Of a DNA stretch of 64,000 nt, positions 18,249-28,385 are shown in pieces (the first letter of the stretch is position 1; each line of letters starts with the position of its first letter). The notes under the pieces are model-generated. The model did no database searches. It was not told where the DNA came from and saw only the letters and a program-made list of their open reading frames with translations. Source of the DNA: Trujillonella endophytica (lineage in GTDB: Bacteria > Actinomycetota > Actinomycetes > Mycobacteriales > Geodermatophilaceae); contig NZ_JABGCI010000002.1 of assembly GCF_019799905.1 (NCBI RefSeq), forward strand, positions 124,001-188,000, written 5' to 3'. The position numbers and the translations under genes were made by a program.

Positions 18249-18797
18249 TCAGGTGAGGGCGCGGAAGCAGGTGACCACGTGGTCGTCCACCATCCCGGTC
18301 GCCTGCATGAGCGCGTAGGCGGTCGTCGGGCCCACGAAGGCGAAGCCGCGCCGCTTCAGGTCCTTGGCCATGGCCACCGACTCCGGGCTCGTGGCGGGCA
18401 CCTCGGCGAGGGTGGCCGGCCGGGCGCGCGGCCCCTCCGGGGCGAAGGACCACAGCAGCTCCGAGAGGCCCTCGGGGAGCCGCTGCGCGGCCCGGGCGTT
18501 GGCGATCGCGGCGTCGACCTTCGCGCGGTTGCGGACGATGCCGGCGTCGGCGAGCAGGCGGGCACGGTCGGCCTCGGTGAACCCGGCGACCGCGTCGATG
18601 GAGAAGCCGGCGAAGGCGGCGCGGAAGGCGGGCCGCTTGCGCAGGATGGTCAGCCACGACAGACCCGACTGGAACGCCTCGAGGCAGAGCCGCTCGAACA
18701 GGGCGTCGTCCCCGCGCAGCGGCACCCCCCACTCCTCGTCGTGGTAGGTCACGTACTCGGGCGCGCTGTCGCCCCAGGCACACCGGATGCGGTCCAC
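18249..18797 (-). CDS. tag: DNA-3-methyladenine glycosylase I
   Basis: 182-residue base-excision repair enzyme that removes 3-methyladenine. Family marks: CAWGDSAPEYVTYHDEEWGVPL near the start (Cys and His zinc ligands, catalytic-region Glu), QSGLSWLTILRKRPAFRAAF, and the C-terminal GFAFVGPTTAYALMQATGMVDDHVVTC supplying the remaining zinc ligands. GTG at 18797 gives the usual start VDRIRCAWGD. Monocistronic by spacing; the reading frame upstream is a shadow. Confidence 0.93.
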   Translation of the reverse strand: MDRIRCAWGDSAPEYVTYHDEEWGVPLRGDDALFERLCLEAFQSGLSWLTILRKRPAFRAAFAGFSIDAVAGFTEADRARLLADAGIVRNRAKVDAAIANARAAQRLPEGLSELLWSFAPEGPRARPATLAEVPATSPESVAMAKDLKRRGFAFVGPTTAYALMQATGMVDDHVVTCFRALT

Positions 18798-18894
18798 GGG
18801 CCGGACGCTAGCCCGGTGCGCCGACGGTGCCGGAGCTCCGTCCACAGGCCGGGGGCGTGTCCACCGCCGGCGGCCCGGTACCTCCTCCCCCGTT

Positions 18895-18929
18895 CCCGTG
18901 CTCTGGTCCACCCGGACGCAGAGCACGGG
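18895..18929. terminator. Inverted repeat downstream of the EamA transporter gene
   Basis: CCCGTGCTCTG and its perfect complement CAGAGCACGGG flank a 13-nt loop. It lies 42 bp behind the EamA stop and 98 bp ahead of tag on the same strand, consistent with a terminator of the EamA transcript. The T-tract is absent, usual for high-GC genomes. Confidence 0.5.
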
Positions 18930-18970
18930 CGTGTGCGGCCCGCCCCGCCACTCGGCTGCTGCCGGCGGGG

Positions 18971-19867
18971 TCAGGGGACGGGTGTCTCCAGGGCCGGGTC
19001 GTCGGCGGCGCGGCGCTCGTTGCGGCGGGTGGCCAGGACGCAGCCCGCCACCACGAGCGGCAGGCCCAGGGCGAGACCGAGGGTGAACGGCTCGTCGAGC
19101 AGCAGGACCCCGAGCAGCACCGCCACGGCGGGGTTGAGGAACGTGATGATCAGCGCCCGCTGCGGCCCGACCTCGCGGATGAGCGCGAAGAACAGCGACA
19201 GCGCCACCGCCGTGCACACGACGCCGAGCACCGCCACCGACAGCAGGGCCGGTCCCGGCGCCTCGCCGACCTGGTCGAGCCGGGTCAGCGCGAACGGCGC
19301 GTACACCACCGCCGTGACCAGCAGCGCGACCGAGGCCGCCGCCACCCCGTCGACGTCGGCCAGCTTCCGCGTGACGATCAGCGGCGCCGTGCCGTAGCCG
19401 ACGACGGTGAGCGCGACCGCGCCCAGCGGCACCCACGCGGCCCCGCCGACGTCCAGGCCGAGCAGCACCGCGATGCCCACCACGCCCAGCCCCATGCCGG
19501 CCAGCCGGACGGGGGTCAGCCGCTCCTCCCCCAGCACCCGGCCGGCGATCGCGGCGACGAACGGCACGGCGGCCACCAGCAGGCCGGTCAGCGAACTGGA
19601 CAGCGTCTGCTCGGCGAACCCGAGCAGCAGCCAGGGCCCGGTCATCTCCAGCAGCGTGAACGCCAGCAGCGGCCGCCAGTTGCGCAGCGCCGGGCCCAGG
19701 TGACCCCGCGCGATCGTCCACGGGAGGAGCAGCGCGGCGCCGATCGCGCACCGGCCGAAGACGACGAGCACCGGCGAGAGGTCCTCCACCGCCACCTTGA
19801 TGAGCAGGTACGGCACGCCCCAGATGACCGACATGGCGAGGAAGAGCAGCCATCCCCGCCGGCTCAC
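18971..19867 (-). CDS. EamA-family (DMT) transporter
   Basis: 298-residue inner-membrane protein with ten predicted helices in two EamA repeats. The first repeat starts WLLFLAMSVIWGVPYLLIKVA, typical of the RhaT/EamA family; the second includes ALIREVGPQRALIITFLNPAVAVLLGVLLLDEP, the characteristic end-of-repeat motif. Usually metabolite or drug exporters; substrate unknown. GTG start at 19867. Divergent from the 19903 gene across 35 bp. Confidence 0.88.
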   Translation of the reverse strand: MSRRGWLLFLAMSVIWGVPYLLIKVAVEDLSPVLVVFGRCAIGAALLLPWTIARGHLGPALRNWRPLLAFTLLEMTGPWLLLGFAEQTLSSSLTGLLVAAVPFVAAIAGRVLGEERLTPVRLAGMGLGVVGIAVLLGLDVGGAAWVPLGAVALTVVGYGTAPLIVTRKLADVDGVAAASVALLVTAVVYAPFALTRLDQVGEAPGPALLSVAVLGVVCTAVALSLFFALIREVGPQRALIITFLNPAVAVLLGVLLLDEPFTLGLALGLPLVVAGCVLATRRNERRAADDPALETPVP

Positions 19868-19902
19868 CGACCACCTCCACTGACGTCGCGCACGCCGTCA
19901 TC

Positions 19903-20241
19903 ATGACGGCCGTGACCGACGACGCCGCGCGACGCCTCGCAGTACTCGCCGACGCCCTGGCCGGCGAACCCGGGGTCGAGCTCCCCGGCGACGACGGCCC
20001 GCGCCGCTTCGGCTCCGCCGCGCTCAAGGTCGACGGCTCCATCGTCGCCATGGCGGTCGGCGGGGCGCTGGTGCTCAAGCTGCCGCGGCCACGGGTGGAG
20101 GCGCTGCTCGCCGAGGGCACGGGGACGCCGTTCCGCAACGGCCGCGGCGCGGCCATGCGCGAGTGGGTCGCCCTCGGCCCCGACGACGCCGCCGACCTCG
20201 ACCTCGCCCGTGAGGCCCTGGCCTTCGTGCGGAAGCGGTAG
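19903..20241 (+). CDS. Small TfoX/YjbR-like protein
   Basis: 112 residues, alpha/beta, no signal or membrane segment. The pattern FGSAALKVDGSIVAMAVGGALVLKLPRPRVEALLAEGTGTPF resembles the TfoX N-terminal/DUF1801-like fold that reports on whole-protein 'MMSVLG' folds but lacks any catalytic motif. Function unknown. Followed 9 bp later by a LysE exporter gene, so probably co-transcribed. Family assignment is by pattern only. Confidence 0.6.
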   Translation: MTAVTDDAARRLAVLADALAGEPGVELPGDDGPRRFGSAALKVDGSIVAMAVGGALVLKLPRPRVEALLAEGTGTPFRNGRGAAMREWVALGPDDAADLDLAREALAFVRKR

Positions 20242-20250
20242 GACGGCGCC

Positions 20251-20874
20251 GTGTCCGGCTACGGCTCCTTCGTCCTCTTCGCCGCGGTGCTCGTCCTCGT
20301 GCCCGGCCCCGACACCGCGGTCGTCGTCCGCAACACGCTCGCCGGAGGCCGGCGCCGCGGCACGTGGAGCGCCGTCGGCATCGCCGTGTCCAACACGGTC
20401 CAGGGGACGGCGGCCGCCGCGGGCCTGGCCGCCGTCGTCGTCCGCGTCGAGCCGCTGTTCCAGACGATCCGGTGGCTGGGCATCGCCTACCTGGCGTTCC
20501 TCGGCGTCCAGGCGCTGCGCTCGGCCGTCCGCGGCGAGTACGGCGACCTGGCCGGCGACGGGACGACGGACGGCGGCGTGGCCCTGCGCGGCTTCCGCCA
20601 GGGCTTCCTCAGCAACATCACCAACCCGAAGGTGCTGGCCTTCTACCTGGCGGTGCTCCCCCAGTTCCTCGGCCCGGAGGCCGCCGTGCCGGTGCTCGTG
20701 GCCCTCGCGCTCACCCACGCGGTGATCGGGCTCGCCTGGTCGCTGGTGCTGGTCGCCGGCCTGCACCGGGCCCGGGTCGTGCTGACCCGGCGCCCGGTGC
20801 GGCGGGCGATGGACGCGGTCACCGGCTGTGCCCTGCTGGGCTTCGGTGCACGGCTGGCGGTCGGCCGCGGCTGA
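20251..20874 (+). CDS. LysE/RhtB-family amino-acid exporter
   Basis: 207-residue membrane protein with about six helices. The family N-terminus VLVLVPGPDTAVVVRNTLAGG (~14-34) and the mid-protein FRQGFLSNITNPKVLAFYLAVLPQF (~114-138) are diagnostic. Exports lysine, threonine or homoserine-lactone-like compounds in characterised members; substrate here is unknown. GTG start. Converges with the AlkD-like gene, with only 4 bp between the stops. Confidence 0.9.
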   Translation: MSGYGSFVLFAAVLVLVPGPDTAVVVRNTLAGGRRRGTWSAVGIAVSNTVQGTAAAAGLAAVVVRVEPLFQTIRWLGIAYLAFLGVQALRSAVRGEYGDLAGDGTTDGGVALRGFRQGFLSNITNPKVLAFYLAVLPQFLGPEAAVPVLVALALTHAVIGLAWSLVLVAGLHRARVVLTRRPVRRAMDAVTGCALLGFGARLAVGRG

Positions 20875-20878
20875 GCGG

Positions 20879-21598
20879 TCAGGCCCGCCCGGCCAGGTAG
20901 TCGCGCCGGCGCTCGGCGGGGAACCGCTCGATCGCGTACCGGAGCATCGTGCGGGGCATCCGGCCGTACCGCGGCCCGAGGAACGCCTCCGCCCGGGCCC
21001 GGTCGCGGTTGCCCACCTCCCGCAGCATCCAGCCGACGGCCTTGTGGATCAGGTCCGCCGGGTCGGTGAGCAGCCGGTCGGCCAGCCGCAGGGTCGCCTC
21101 CGGGCGCCCCGCCCGGACGCCGGCGAAGGTCGCCATCACCGCGATCCGGCGGTCCCACACCGACGCCGATCCGGCCAGCTCGTCCAGCACGGCGTCGGCC
21201 GCCGCGTCGTCGCGGTCGAGCAGCCACGGGCCGAGCAGGTACGGCGCGGAGGCGTCCACCAGGTCCCAGTTGTCCACCCGGTCCCGGCGGCGGAGGAAGA
21301 GGTCGACGATCCGCTGCCGCTCGTCGTCGTCCGCCCGCTCGGAGCGGCGGACGAGGACGAACAGCGCCGTGAGGCGCTCCTCGTGCCACGGGCTGCCCAG
21401 CAGCTCGTCGACGTCGGCGAGGGACGTCGACGCGGCGTGCCGGCGGGCGATCGCCCGCTGCGGCGGCACGGCGATGCCGAGGAACCGGTCGCCCTCGCCG
21501 TAGCCGCCCGGCCGCGCCTGGAAGTAGCGCGCCATGCCCGCGGCCCGCTCCGCGTCGGCGAGCTCGGCCAGCTCGCTCCGGATCGCCGCTGCGGTCAC
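20879..21598 (-). CDS. AlkD-like DNA alkylation repair protein
   Basis: 239 residues, all-helical HEAT-like repeats. AlkD landmarks are RFLGIAVPPQRAIAR near 38-52, EERLTALFVLVRR, the DNA-binding segment VDNWDLVDASAPYLLG (~109-124) with the catalytic-region Trp/Asp, and DLIHKAVGWMLREVGNRDR (~184-202). AlkD excises bulky or cationic alkylpurines without base flipping. GTG start at 21598; 4 bp after the SRPBCC gene's stop on the same strand, so the group 20879-24434 may be one transcription unit. Confidence 0.88.
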   Translation of the reverse strand: MTAAAIRSELAELADAERAAGMARYFQARPGGYGEGDRFLGIAVPPQRAIARRHAASTSLADVDELLGSPWHEERLTALFVLVRRSERADDDERQRIVDLFLRRRDRVDNWDLVDASAPYLLGPWLLDRDDAAADAVLDELAGSASVWDRRIAVMATFAGVRAGRPEATLRLADRLLTDPADLIHKAVGWMLREVGNRDRARAEAFLGPRYGRMPRTMLRYAIERFPAERRRDYLAGRA

Positions 21599-21602
21599 GG
21601 TC

Positions 21603-22064
21603 TCAGGCGGGGTACGTCCGCGCGAAGGCGGCGAACCGGCGCAGGGACATCCGCACCCCGAGGACGACGAACGGCTTGGCCAGTGGCCAGCCCGCGACGC
21701 CGAGGAACCCGAAGGGCAGCCAGAGCTGCTCGGTCCAGACGAACGTCGAGTGCTCGCCGCGCGGCTCCACCTCGAAGATGCCCGGCCCGCGGACGATCCG
21801 GCCGGTGTGCTGCACGACCACCCGGCGCGGCGGCTCCCACTCGGTGATCACCATCGTGTCGAGGATGCCGACGTGCCGGCGCCGGCCCGGGAGCCTCAGC
21901 CCGGTACGCGCGGCCAGCCGGCCCTTCACGCCCTGGGCGGGGCCGCCCACGGTCTCCACGTCGGTGGCGAGCATCCACTCGCCCTGCCGCGTCCAGTCGG
22001 TGAGCGCGGCCCACACCCGCTCCGGGGGTGCGTCCACGTCGATCCGCTCGGTCAGCTCACGCAC
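21603..22064 (-). CDS. SRPBCC-family protein (polyketide cyclase-like)
   Basis: 153 residues. START-like fold: ERIDVDAPPERVWAALTDWTRQGEWM at the N-terminus, then TVFVW-type strands and a C-terminal helix (SLRRFAAFARTY). Usually binds a hydrophobic ligand; no enzyme can be named. GTG at 22064 overlaps the stop of the DivIVA-domain gene by 8 bp, indicating coupling. Confidence 0.8.
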   Translation of the reverse strand: MRELTERIDVDAPPERVWAALTDWTRQGEWMLATDVETVGGPAQGVKGRLAARTGLRLPGRRRHVGILDTMVITEWEPPRRVVVQHTGRIVRGPGIFEVEPRGEHSTFVWTEQLWLPFGFLGVAGWPLAKPFVVLGVRMSLRRFAAFARTYPA

Positions 22065-22458
22065 CGGAGGGCGCTCCGTTCCCGCTCGGGGCGGTGTCGT
22101 GGGACGGGTCGGGGACCGCGTCCGGGGAGGGGTGGGCCGGGTGCGCCGGACCTCGGGCGGCCGTGCCGAGCCGGGCGCGGAGCGCGGCGATCTCACGGTC
22201 GCGTTCCTCGATGGTCCCCGCCAGCTGCTCGAGCACCCAGTCGACCTCGGTCATCCGGTAGCCGCGCACGGTCACCGAGATGCGCAGCGCCCGCACGTCG
22301 TCGCCGGTGACCGGCCGGTCGCCGGGCAGCTCGACCGGCGAGCGGTCCAGCTCGGCCGGCGGCTGGGTCTCCGCCCGGCCCAGCAGCAGCGACCCACCCA
22401 GGAAGAGCAGACCGCCGACCAGCAGGACGCTGACGACGAAGACGACCGCGGACAGCAC
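22057..22458 (-). CDS. Membrane-anchored DivIVA-domain protein
   Basis: 133 residues. One N-terminal helix (AVVFVVSVLLVGGLLFLGG, ~4-22), then a short DivIVA-like motif (FRISVTVRGYRMTEVDW variant, ~58-75) and coiled coil (VLEQLAGTIEERDREIAALRARL), ending in a Pro-rich tail. DivIVA/Wag31 proteins organise polar growth and curvature; this short anchored version has no described role I can name. GTG start one base after the LOG gene stop. Confidence 0.8.
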   Translation of the reverse strand: MLSAVVFVVSVLLVGGLLFLGGSLLLGRAETQPPAELDRSPVELPGDRPVTGDDVRALRISVTVRGYRMTEVDWVLEQLAGTIEERDREIAALRARLGTAARGPAHPAHPSPDAVPDPSHDTAPSGNGAPSGA

Positions 22459-22459
22459 G

Positions 22460-23296
<837 letters not shown>

Positions 23297-23327
23297 GCGG
23301 CGCTCCTCGGGAGGTGGGGCGGGCAGG

Positions 23328-24434
23328 TCAGGGGGTGGGGGCGGAGAGATAGGCGACCAGGGCGTCCTCGGCGGGCCGCAGCCGCTCCACGAGGACCGAC
23401 TCCTCGCGCGTGTGCGCCAGCTGCGGGTCGCCGGGCCCGTAGTTCACGGCGGGGATGCCGAAGGCGGCGAAGCGGGCGACGTCGGTCCAGCCCAGCTTGG
23501 CCCGGGCGGGCCGGCCGACGGCGGCGACGAACGCGGCCGCGGCGGGCTCGGCCAGTCCCGGCAGCGCCCCGCCGGCGTTGTCGACGACGGTGAGCGTGGC
23601 GCCCTCGGCCAGCGCGTCGGCGAACACCTCCCGGACGTGGGCCTCCGCGGCGTCCTCGTCGCGGTCGGGCGCGTAGCGGAAGTTCACCGTCACCCGGCAC
23701 TCGTCGGGGATCACGTTCCCCGCGACCCCGCCCTCGATCCGCACCGCGTTGAGGCCCTCGCGGTACAGGCAGCCGTCGATGTCCACCTCGCGCGCGGGGT
23801 AGGCGGCGAGCGTCGCGAGGATGCCCGCGGCGCCGTGGACGGCGTTGACGCCCAGCCAGCTCCGCGCGCTGTGCGCCCGCCGGCCGCGCACCTCGAGCAC
23901 CGCGCGCAGCGTGCCCTGGCAGCCGGCCTCGATCTCGCCGTCGGTGGGCTCCAGCAGGATCGCCAGGTCGCCGTACAGCCAGCCGCGGTGCTCGCGGGCG
24001 ACCCGGCCGAGGCCGTTCTTCACGGCCTCGACCTCCTCGTTGTCGTAGAGGACGAAGGTCAGGTCGTGGGCCGGCTCGGCGCCGGGGACGCCGAAGCGGG
24101 CGGCCAGCCGCAGGATCACCGCGTCGCCGGACTTCATGTCGCTGGTGCCGCAGCCGTACAGCCGGTCGCCGTCGAGCCGGCTCGGCACGTTGTCGGCGAT
24201 GGGGACGGTGTCCAGGTGCCCGGCGAGCACGACACGGGTCGGCCGGCCGAGGTTCGTCCGCGCCAGGACCGAGTCGCCGACGCGCTCGACCTCCAGCCCG
24301 CCCAGGGCGCGCAACGCCGTCTCGACGGCATCGGCCAGCGCGGCCTCCTCGCCGGACACCGACGGGGCGTCGACGAGGGCGCGGGTGAGCGTGAGGACGT
24401 CGGCGGACAGGTCCAGGGACGGGACGGCGCTCAC
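23328..24434 (-). CDS. dapE: Succinyl-diaminopimelate desuccinylase
   Basis: Hydrolyses N-succinyl-LL-diaminopimelate to LL-DAP and succinate in the cytoplasm, in lysine and cell-wall synthesis. 368 residues, M20 family: metal-binding [14 protein letters not shown] (~66-79), [13 protein letters not shown] (~92-104), catalytic [27 protein letters not shown] and dimerisation-domain [16 protein letters not shown] at 24434 is the first start after the upstream element. Divergent from dapD with a family 1 palindrome between them. Confidence 0.93.
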   Translation of the reverse strand: MSAVPSLDLSADVLTLTRALVDAPSVSGEEAALADAVETALRALGGLEVERVGDSVLARTNLGRPTRVVLAGHLDTVPIADNVPSRLDGDRLYGCGTSDMKSGDAVILRLAARFGVPGAEPAHDLTFVLYDNEEVEAVKNGLGRVAREHRGWLYGDLAILLEPTDGEIEAGCQGTLRAVLEVRGRRAHSARSWLGVNAVHGAAGILATLAAYPAREVDIDGCLYREGLNAVRIEGGVAGNVIPDECRVTVNFRYAPDRDEDAAEAHVREVFADALAEGATLTVVDNAGGALPGLAEPAAAAFVAAVGRPARAKLGWTDVARFAAFGIPAVNYGPGDPQLAHTREESVLVERLRPAEDALVAYLSAPTP

Positions 24435-24451
24435 GACTCCCGAGCCTATGC

Positions 24452-24515
24452 GAAGGACCCCGGTGCCCCCCGCCACTCGCAGGCTCGCGGCGGGCCCCTG
24501 CACCGGGGCCGACGC
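24452..24515. repeat. Family 1 palindromic element, copy C (dapE-dapD intergenic)
   Basis: Outer stem CCCCGGTGC with GCACCGGGG, inner stem CCCGCC with GGCGGG around ACTCGCAGGCTCGC; begins GAAGGACCCC and ends GGGGCCGACG. Fills most of the 111 bp between the two divergent dap starts, so it must overlap or adjoin both promoters. Confidence 0.75.
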
Positions 24516-24545
24516 GGGTGAGCCCGCTCGGTACGGTCTCCGACC

Positions 24546-25520
24546 GTGACAGACGCCGCTCCCCGCTCCGCCGTCGCCGCCGGCCTCGCCACCGTGACCC
24601 GCTCCGGCACGGTCCTCGACGCCTGGTACCCCGAGCCCCGGCTCGGTGCTCCCGCCGGCGCCCCCAACGGCACCGCGCAGCTCGGCGCCCTCGAGCTGTC
24701 CGGGGAGCTCGGCCCCGACTACGGCGGGCTGGTGCGCACCGACGACGCGCGCGGCGTGGAGGTCGTCGCCGTCCGCACGGTGATCGCGGACCTGTCCGCG
24801 CCCGCCGTCGACACCTACGACGTCTGGCTGCGGCTGCACCTGCTCTCCCACCGGCTCATCCGGCCGCACGGCGCGGACATGAGCGGGATCTTCGGCCTGC
24901 TCACCAACGTGGCCTGGACCAGTGCCGGCCCGGTCGAGGCGGCCGGCTTCAACGCCCACCGGCTGCGCGCCGCCGTGGGCAACGTGACGGTGTTCGGCGT
25001 GGACAAGTTCCCGAAGATGACCGACTACGTCATCCCCAGCGGCGTCCGCATCGCCGACGCGGACCGGGTCCGGCTCGGCGCCCACCTCGCCGAGGGGACG
25101 ACGGTGATGCACGAGGGCTTCGTCAACTTCAACGCCGGCACGCTGGGCCCCTCGATGGTGGAGGGCCGGATCAGCGCGGGCGTCGTCGTCGGCGCCGACA
25201 GCGACATCGGCGGCGGCGCCTCGATCATGGGCACGCTCTCCGGCGGCGGCAAGGAGGTCGTCTCCATCGGCAGCGGCTGCCTGCTCGGGGCCAACGCCGG
25301 CGTGGGCATCTCCCTCGGCGACGGGTGCGTCGTCGAGGCCGGCTGCTACGTGACCGCGGGCTCGCGCGTCACGCTGCCCGACGGCTCGGTGGTCAAGGCG
25401 CGCGAGCTCTCCGGCCGCAGCGGGCTGCTGTTCCGCCGCAACAGCGTGAGCGGCGCGCTGGAGGCCCTGCCGCGGTCCGGCGAGTGGGGTGCGCTGAACG
25501 CCGACCTGCACAAGAACTGA
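24546..25520 (+). CDS. dapD: Tetrahydrodipicolinate N-succinyltransferase
   Basis: Transfers succinyl from succinyl-CoA to tetrahydrodipicolinate, the entry to the succinylase DAP route. 324 residues, the actinobacterial long form. The left-handed beta-helix repeats are evident ([75 protein letters not shown]). GTG start. Completes the set with dapE opposite and dapC at 26771. Confidence 0.95.
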   Translation: MTDAAPRSAVAAGLATVTRSGTVLDAWYPEPRLGAPAGAPNGTAQLGALELSGELGPDYGGLVRTDDARGVEVVAVRTVIADLSAPAVDTYDVWLRLHLLSHRLIRPHGADMSGIFGLLTNVAWTSAGPVEAAGFNAHRLRAAVGNVTVFGVDKFPKMTDYVIPSGVRIADADRVRLGAHLAEGTTVMHEGFVNFNAGTLGPSMVEGRISAGVVVGADSDIGGGASIMGTLSGGGKEVVSIGSGCLLGANAGVGISLGDGCVVEAGCYVTAGSRVTLPDGSVVKARELSGRSGLLFRRNSVSGALEALPRSGEWGALNADLHKN

Positions 25521-25604
25521 CGTCCCGGGACGGGTGAGGCGGTCGGGGCTCACCGTCCGCCGCTCCCGGGGAACTGCCAGGGAGCGCACCTACCCTCGGA
25601 GGCG

Positions 25605-26249
25605 ATGAGTCCCGCAGCCACGGCAGCCCGCCGCTCCTCCGCCGGTCCACGGAAGAGGACGACGACGCGGCCGGGAGCCCGCCGTCGGCCCAGCCGTCGT
25701 CGCGGGGGGCCGGGGCTGCGCACGGTCGCGCGGGCGTGGTGGTGGCTGGCCGCGCTGCTCGCCGTCGTCGTCGTCGGCGCGATGGCCTGGGACCCCGACG
25801 CCGACGAGCCGGCCGTGCGGACCGCCGAGTGCACCCTGCCGGCCTCGCGCGTGCCGCTGACCGACGAGCAGATCGGCAACGCCCGCACCATCGCGCAGCT
25901 CGGGCGGGACCGCGGACTCCCGGAGCGGGCGGTCGTCATCGCCCTGGCGACGGCGATGCAGGAGTCCAGCCTCCGGAACCTCGACTACGGCGACCGCGAC
26001 TCCCTCGGGCTGTTCCAGCAGCGACCGTCGCAGGGCTGGGGCACGCCCGAGCAGGTGCAGGACCCGGTCTACGCCGCCGGGATCTTCTACGACCGCCTCC
26101 TCCGGGTGCCCGGCTGGGAGACCATGCGCGTCACGGACGCGGCTCAGCGGGTGCAGCGCTCGGCGTTCGGAGAGCTCTACGAGCAGCACGCCGAGATGGC
26201 GGTCGAGCTGTCCGTGGCGCTCGGCGCGGGCGCGTCGCCCTGCGGCTGA
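25605..26249 (+). CDS. Membrane-anchored lysozyme-like protein
   Basis: 214 residues. Very basic N-terminus, one helix (WWLAALLAVVVVGAMAW, ~46-62), then an external domain with ERAVVIALATAMQESSLRNLDYGDRDSLGLFQQRPSQGWGT (~107-147), the ES-containing core of lytic transglycosylase-like/lysozyme folds. Glu near AMQESS is a candidate catalytic residue. Common in actinobacteria, where it is often left as hypothetical. Cell-wall remodelling is an inference. GGAGG ribosome site 3-6 nt ahead of the ATG. Confidence 0.78.
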   Translation: MSPAATAARRSSAGPRKRTTTRPGARRRPSRRRGGPGLRTVARAWWWLAALLAVVVVGAMAWDPDADEPAVRTAECTLPASRVPLTDEQIGNARTIAQLGRDRGLPERAVVIALATAMQESSLRNLDYGDRDSLGLFQQRPSQGWGTPEQVQDPVYAAGIFYDRLLRVPGWETMRVTDAAQRVQRSAFGELYEQHAEMAVELSVALGAGASPCG

Positions 26250-26261
26250 GACGCCGGACGC

Positions 26262-26774
26262 TCAGTAGTAGCCGGTCCGCCCGTCGACCAGCTCGCGGAC
26301 GGCGTCGAGGTGCCCGAGGTGCCGGGCGGTCTCCTCGACCATGTGGGTGAGCACCCAGCGCAGGTGCACGCCCGGGCAGTACTCCTCGTTGCGGCAGACG
26401 GCGTCGAGGGCGGCGGCGGCCACGATCTCGTTCGACCGGGCGCTCTGGGCGGCGTACTCGTCCAGCAACTGCACCAGCGGGACGCCGTCGACCTGCTTGT
26501 CGGCATCGGGACGCGACTCGTCGAACTGCACGTTCGTGCTCGTCGGCGCGCCCCCGAACAGCACCTCGAACCAGCAGTGCTCGGTCCACCGCAGGTGGGA
26601 GACGATCCCGGCCACCGTCATCAGCGGGGACGACGGGAGCACCGGCCGGTGCGCGTCGGCCTCGGCGAGCGCCTCGCACTTCCACGGCACCAGCGCCCGC
26701 TGGAGGTCGAGCCAGCCGACCAGCTGGGCGCGCTCGTCGCCGTCGACGGGAGGGCGGACCCGGGGCGGCGTCAC
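26262..26774 (-). CDS. DinB/DUF664-family protein
   Basis: 170 residues, four-helix DinB-like fold. Family motifs LVGWLDLQRALVPWKCEALAE, GIVSHLRWTEHCWFEVLFGG and the C-terminal HLRWVLTHMVEETARHLGHLDAVRELVDG give the spaced His residues that bind a divalent metal. Possibly a mycothiol-dependent transferase, as some DinB proteins are; not shown here. GTG overlaps the dapC stop (GTGA), so they are translationally coupled. Confidence 0.88.
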   Translation of the reverse strand: MTPPRVRPPVDGDERAQLVGWLDLQRALVPWKCEALAEADAHRPVLPSSPLMTVAGIVSHLRWTEHCWFEVLFGGAPTSTNVQFDESRPDADKQVDGVPLVQLLDEYAAQSARSNEIVAAAALDAVCRNEEYCPGVHLRWVLTHMVEETARHLGHLDAVRELVDGRTGYY

Positions 26775-27910
26775 GCCGGGCGGAGCGAGCCGCGCGGGAC
26801 GAGGCGCTCCACCGCGGCGTCGACCCGCTCGTCGGTCGCCGTCAGCGCCACGCGGACGTGCCGCGCGCCGGCCGGGCCGTAGAAGGCGCCCGGGGCGGCG
26901 ACGATGCCGAGGCCGGCCAGCCAGTCGATCGTCGTCCAGCAGTCCTCGTCCCGGGTGACCCAGAGGTAGAGGCCGGCCTGGGAGTGGTCGATGCGCGCGC
27001 CGGCTCCCCGGACCGCCGCGGCCAGCCGCTCGCGGCGGGCGCGGTAGCGCTCCCGCTGCGCGTCGACGTGCGCGTCGTCGGCCAGCGCCGCGGCCATGGC
27101 GGCCTGCACCGGCCCGGGCACGAGCAGGCCCAGGTGCCGGCGGACGTCCCAGATCCGGCGCACCAGCGCGGGGTCGCCGGAGAGCAGCCCCGCGCGGTAG
27201 CCCGCGGCGGTCGACTGCTTGGACAGCGAGTGCACCGCCAGCAGGCCGGTGTGGTCGGCGCCGGCGACGTCGGGGTGCAGCAGCGAGCGCGGCTGGACCT
27301 CCCAGCCGAGCATGGCGTAGCACTCGTCGGCGACGACCGGGACGCCGTGCTCGCGCCCCCACGCCACCCAGCGGAGCAGCTCGTCGTCGGACAGCACCCG
27401 CCCGTGCGGGTTGCCCGGGGAGTTCAGCCAGACCAGCACGACGTCGCCGGGGTCCGCCGGCGGGACGTCGCTGCGCAGCACCGACAGCCCGGCCACGACC
27501 GCGCCGACCTCGTACGTCGGGTAGGCGACCTCGGGGATGACGACGGTGCCGCCGCGCAGGCCGAGCAGCGTCGGCAGCAGCGCGACGAGCTCCTTGGAGC
27601 CCACCGTGGGGATCACCGAGGGGTCGGTGCCGAGGGGGTCGGCCGGCCGGACGCCGAGCCGGCGCTCCAGCCAGCCGGCGGCCGCCGTCCGCAGGTCGGC
27701 GGTCCCGAGCGCGGTGGGGTACCCCGGGGAGTCGCCCGCGGCGGCGAGCGCCGCGGTGAGCACCTCAGGGGTGGAGTCGACCGGTGTCCCGATGGAGAGG
27801 TCGACGACCCCGCCGGGGTGCTCGGCCGCCCGCGCCCGCGCCGCCGCCAGCGAGTCCCACGGGAAGTCCGGCAGCCGGCCGGCGACCGGCTCCGCGGTCG
27901 GGGAGGTCAG
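26771..27910 (-). CDS. dapC: N-succinyldiaminopimelate aminotransferase
   Basis: PLP enzyme converting succinyl-2-amino-6-oxopimelate to succinyl-DAP. ~379 residues, class I fold: VVDLSIGTPVDSTPE, NSPGNPHGRVLSDDEL, VVADECYAMLGWE and the lysine-bearing AVHSLSKQSTAAGYRAGLLSGD. No ATG/GTG/TTG is available at the N-terminus; a CTG at 27910 overlapping the fdxA stop (CTGA) with GAAGG a few bases upstream is the best start. Follows fdxA, a pairing conserved in actinobacteria. Confidence 0.9.
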   Translation of the reverse strand: MTSPTAEPVAGRLPDFPWDSLAAARARAAEHPGGVVDLSIGTPVDSTPEVLTAALAAAGDSPGYPTALGTADLRTAAAGWLERRLGVRPADPLGTDPSVIPTVGSKELVALLPTLLGLRGGTVVIPEVAYPTYEVGAVVAGLSVLRSDVPPADPGDVVLVWLNSPGNPHGRVLSDDELLRWVAWGREHGVPVVADECYAMLGWEVQPRSLLHPDVAGADHTGLLAVHSLSKQSTAAGYRAGLLSGDPALVRRIWDVRRHLGLLVPGPVQAAMAAALADDAHVDAQRERYRARRERLAAAVRGAGARIDHSQAGLYLWVTRDEDCWTTIDWLAGLGIVAAPGAFYGPAGARHVRVALTATDERVDAAVERLVPRGSLRPA

Positions 27911-28233
27911 TGCCCTTCGCCCTGGGGCGGGAGCGCCGCGACCAGCGGGTGGTCCTTGGCGATCTTGCCGGTCTTGGCCGCACCGCCGGGGCTGCCCAGG
28001 TCGGAGAAGAACTCCACGTTGGCGTTGTAGAAGTCCTTCCACTTGTCCGGGACGTCGTCCTCGTAGTAGATGGCCTCCACCGGGCAGACCGGCTCGCACG
28101 CACCGCAGTCGACGCACTCGTCGGGGTGGATGTAGAGCATCCGGTCGCCCTCGTAGATGCAGTCCACCGGACACTCGTCGATGCATGCCTTGTCGAGGAC
28201 GTCGACACAGGCCTGGGTGATCACGTAGGTCAC
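27907..28233 (-). CDS. fdxA: 7Fe ferredoxin
   Basis: 108 residues. Cys motif set: ACVDVLDKACIDECPVDCIYEG gives the 3Fe-4S cluster and DECVDCGACEPVCPVEAIYYE the 4Fe-4S cluster. Small electron carrier; in Actinobacteria one partner is often cytochrome P450 or sulfite reductase, and a ferredoxin-type sulfite reductase is present at 39060. GTG at 28233 has GGGAGG eight nt upstream. Overlaps dapC by CTGA. Confidence 0.95.
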   Translation of the reverse strand: MTYVITQACVDVLDKACIDECPVDCIYEGDRMLYIHPDECVDCGACEPVCPVEAIYYEDDVPDKWKDFYNANVEFFSDLGSPGGAAKTGKIAKDHPLVAALPPQGEGH

Positions 28234-28385
28234 GGTGTTGCCTCCCGAACGCGCAGCTCGACCGGGCACCTGCCGCGGTCACATCTCGCCGAACAGTATG
28301 ACGTCCCGTCTGGTGACCGGCGCGACCGGCCGCGCCGCTCCCCCCATCGGGTCGCCGCGCGCGGGCAGCCCGCAGGATCAGGAGC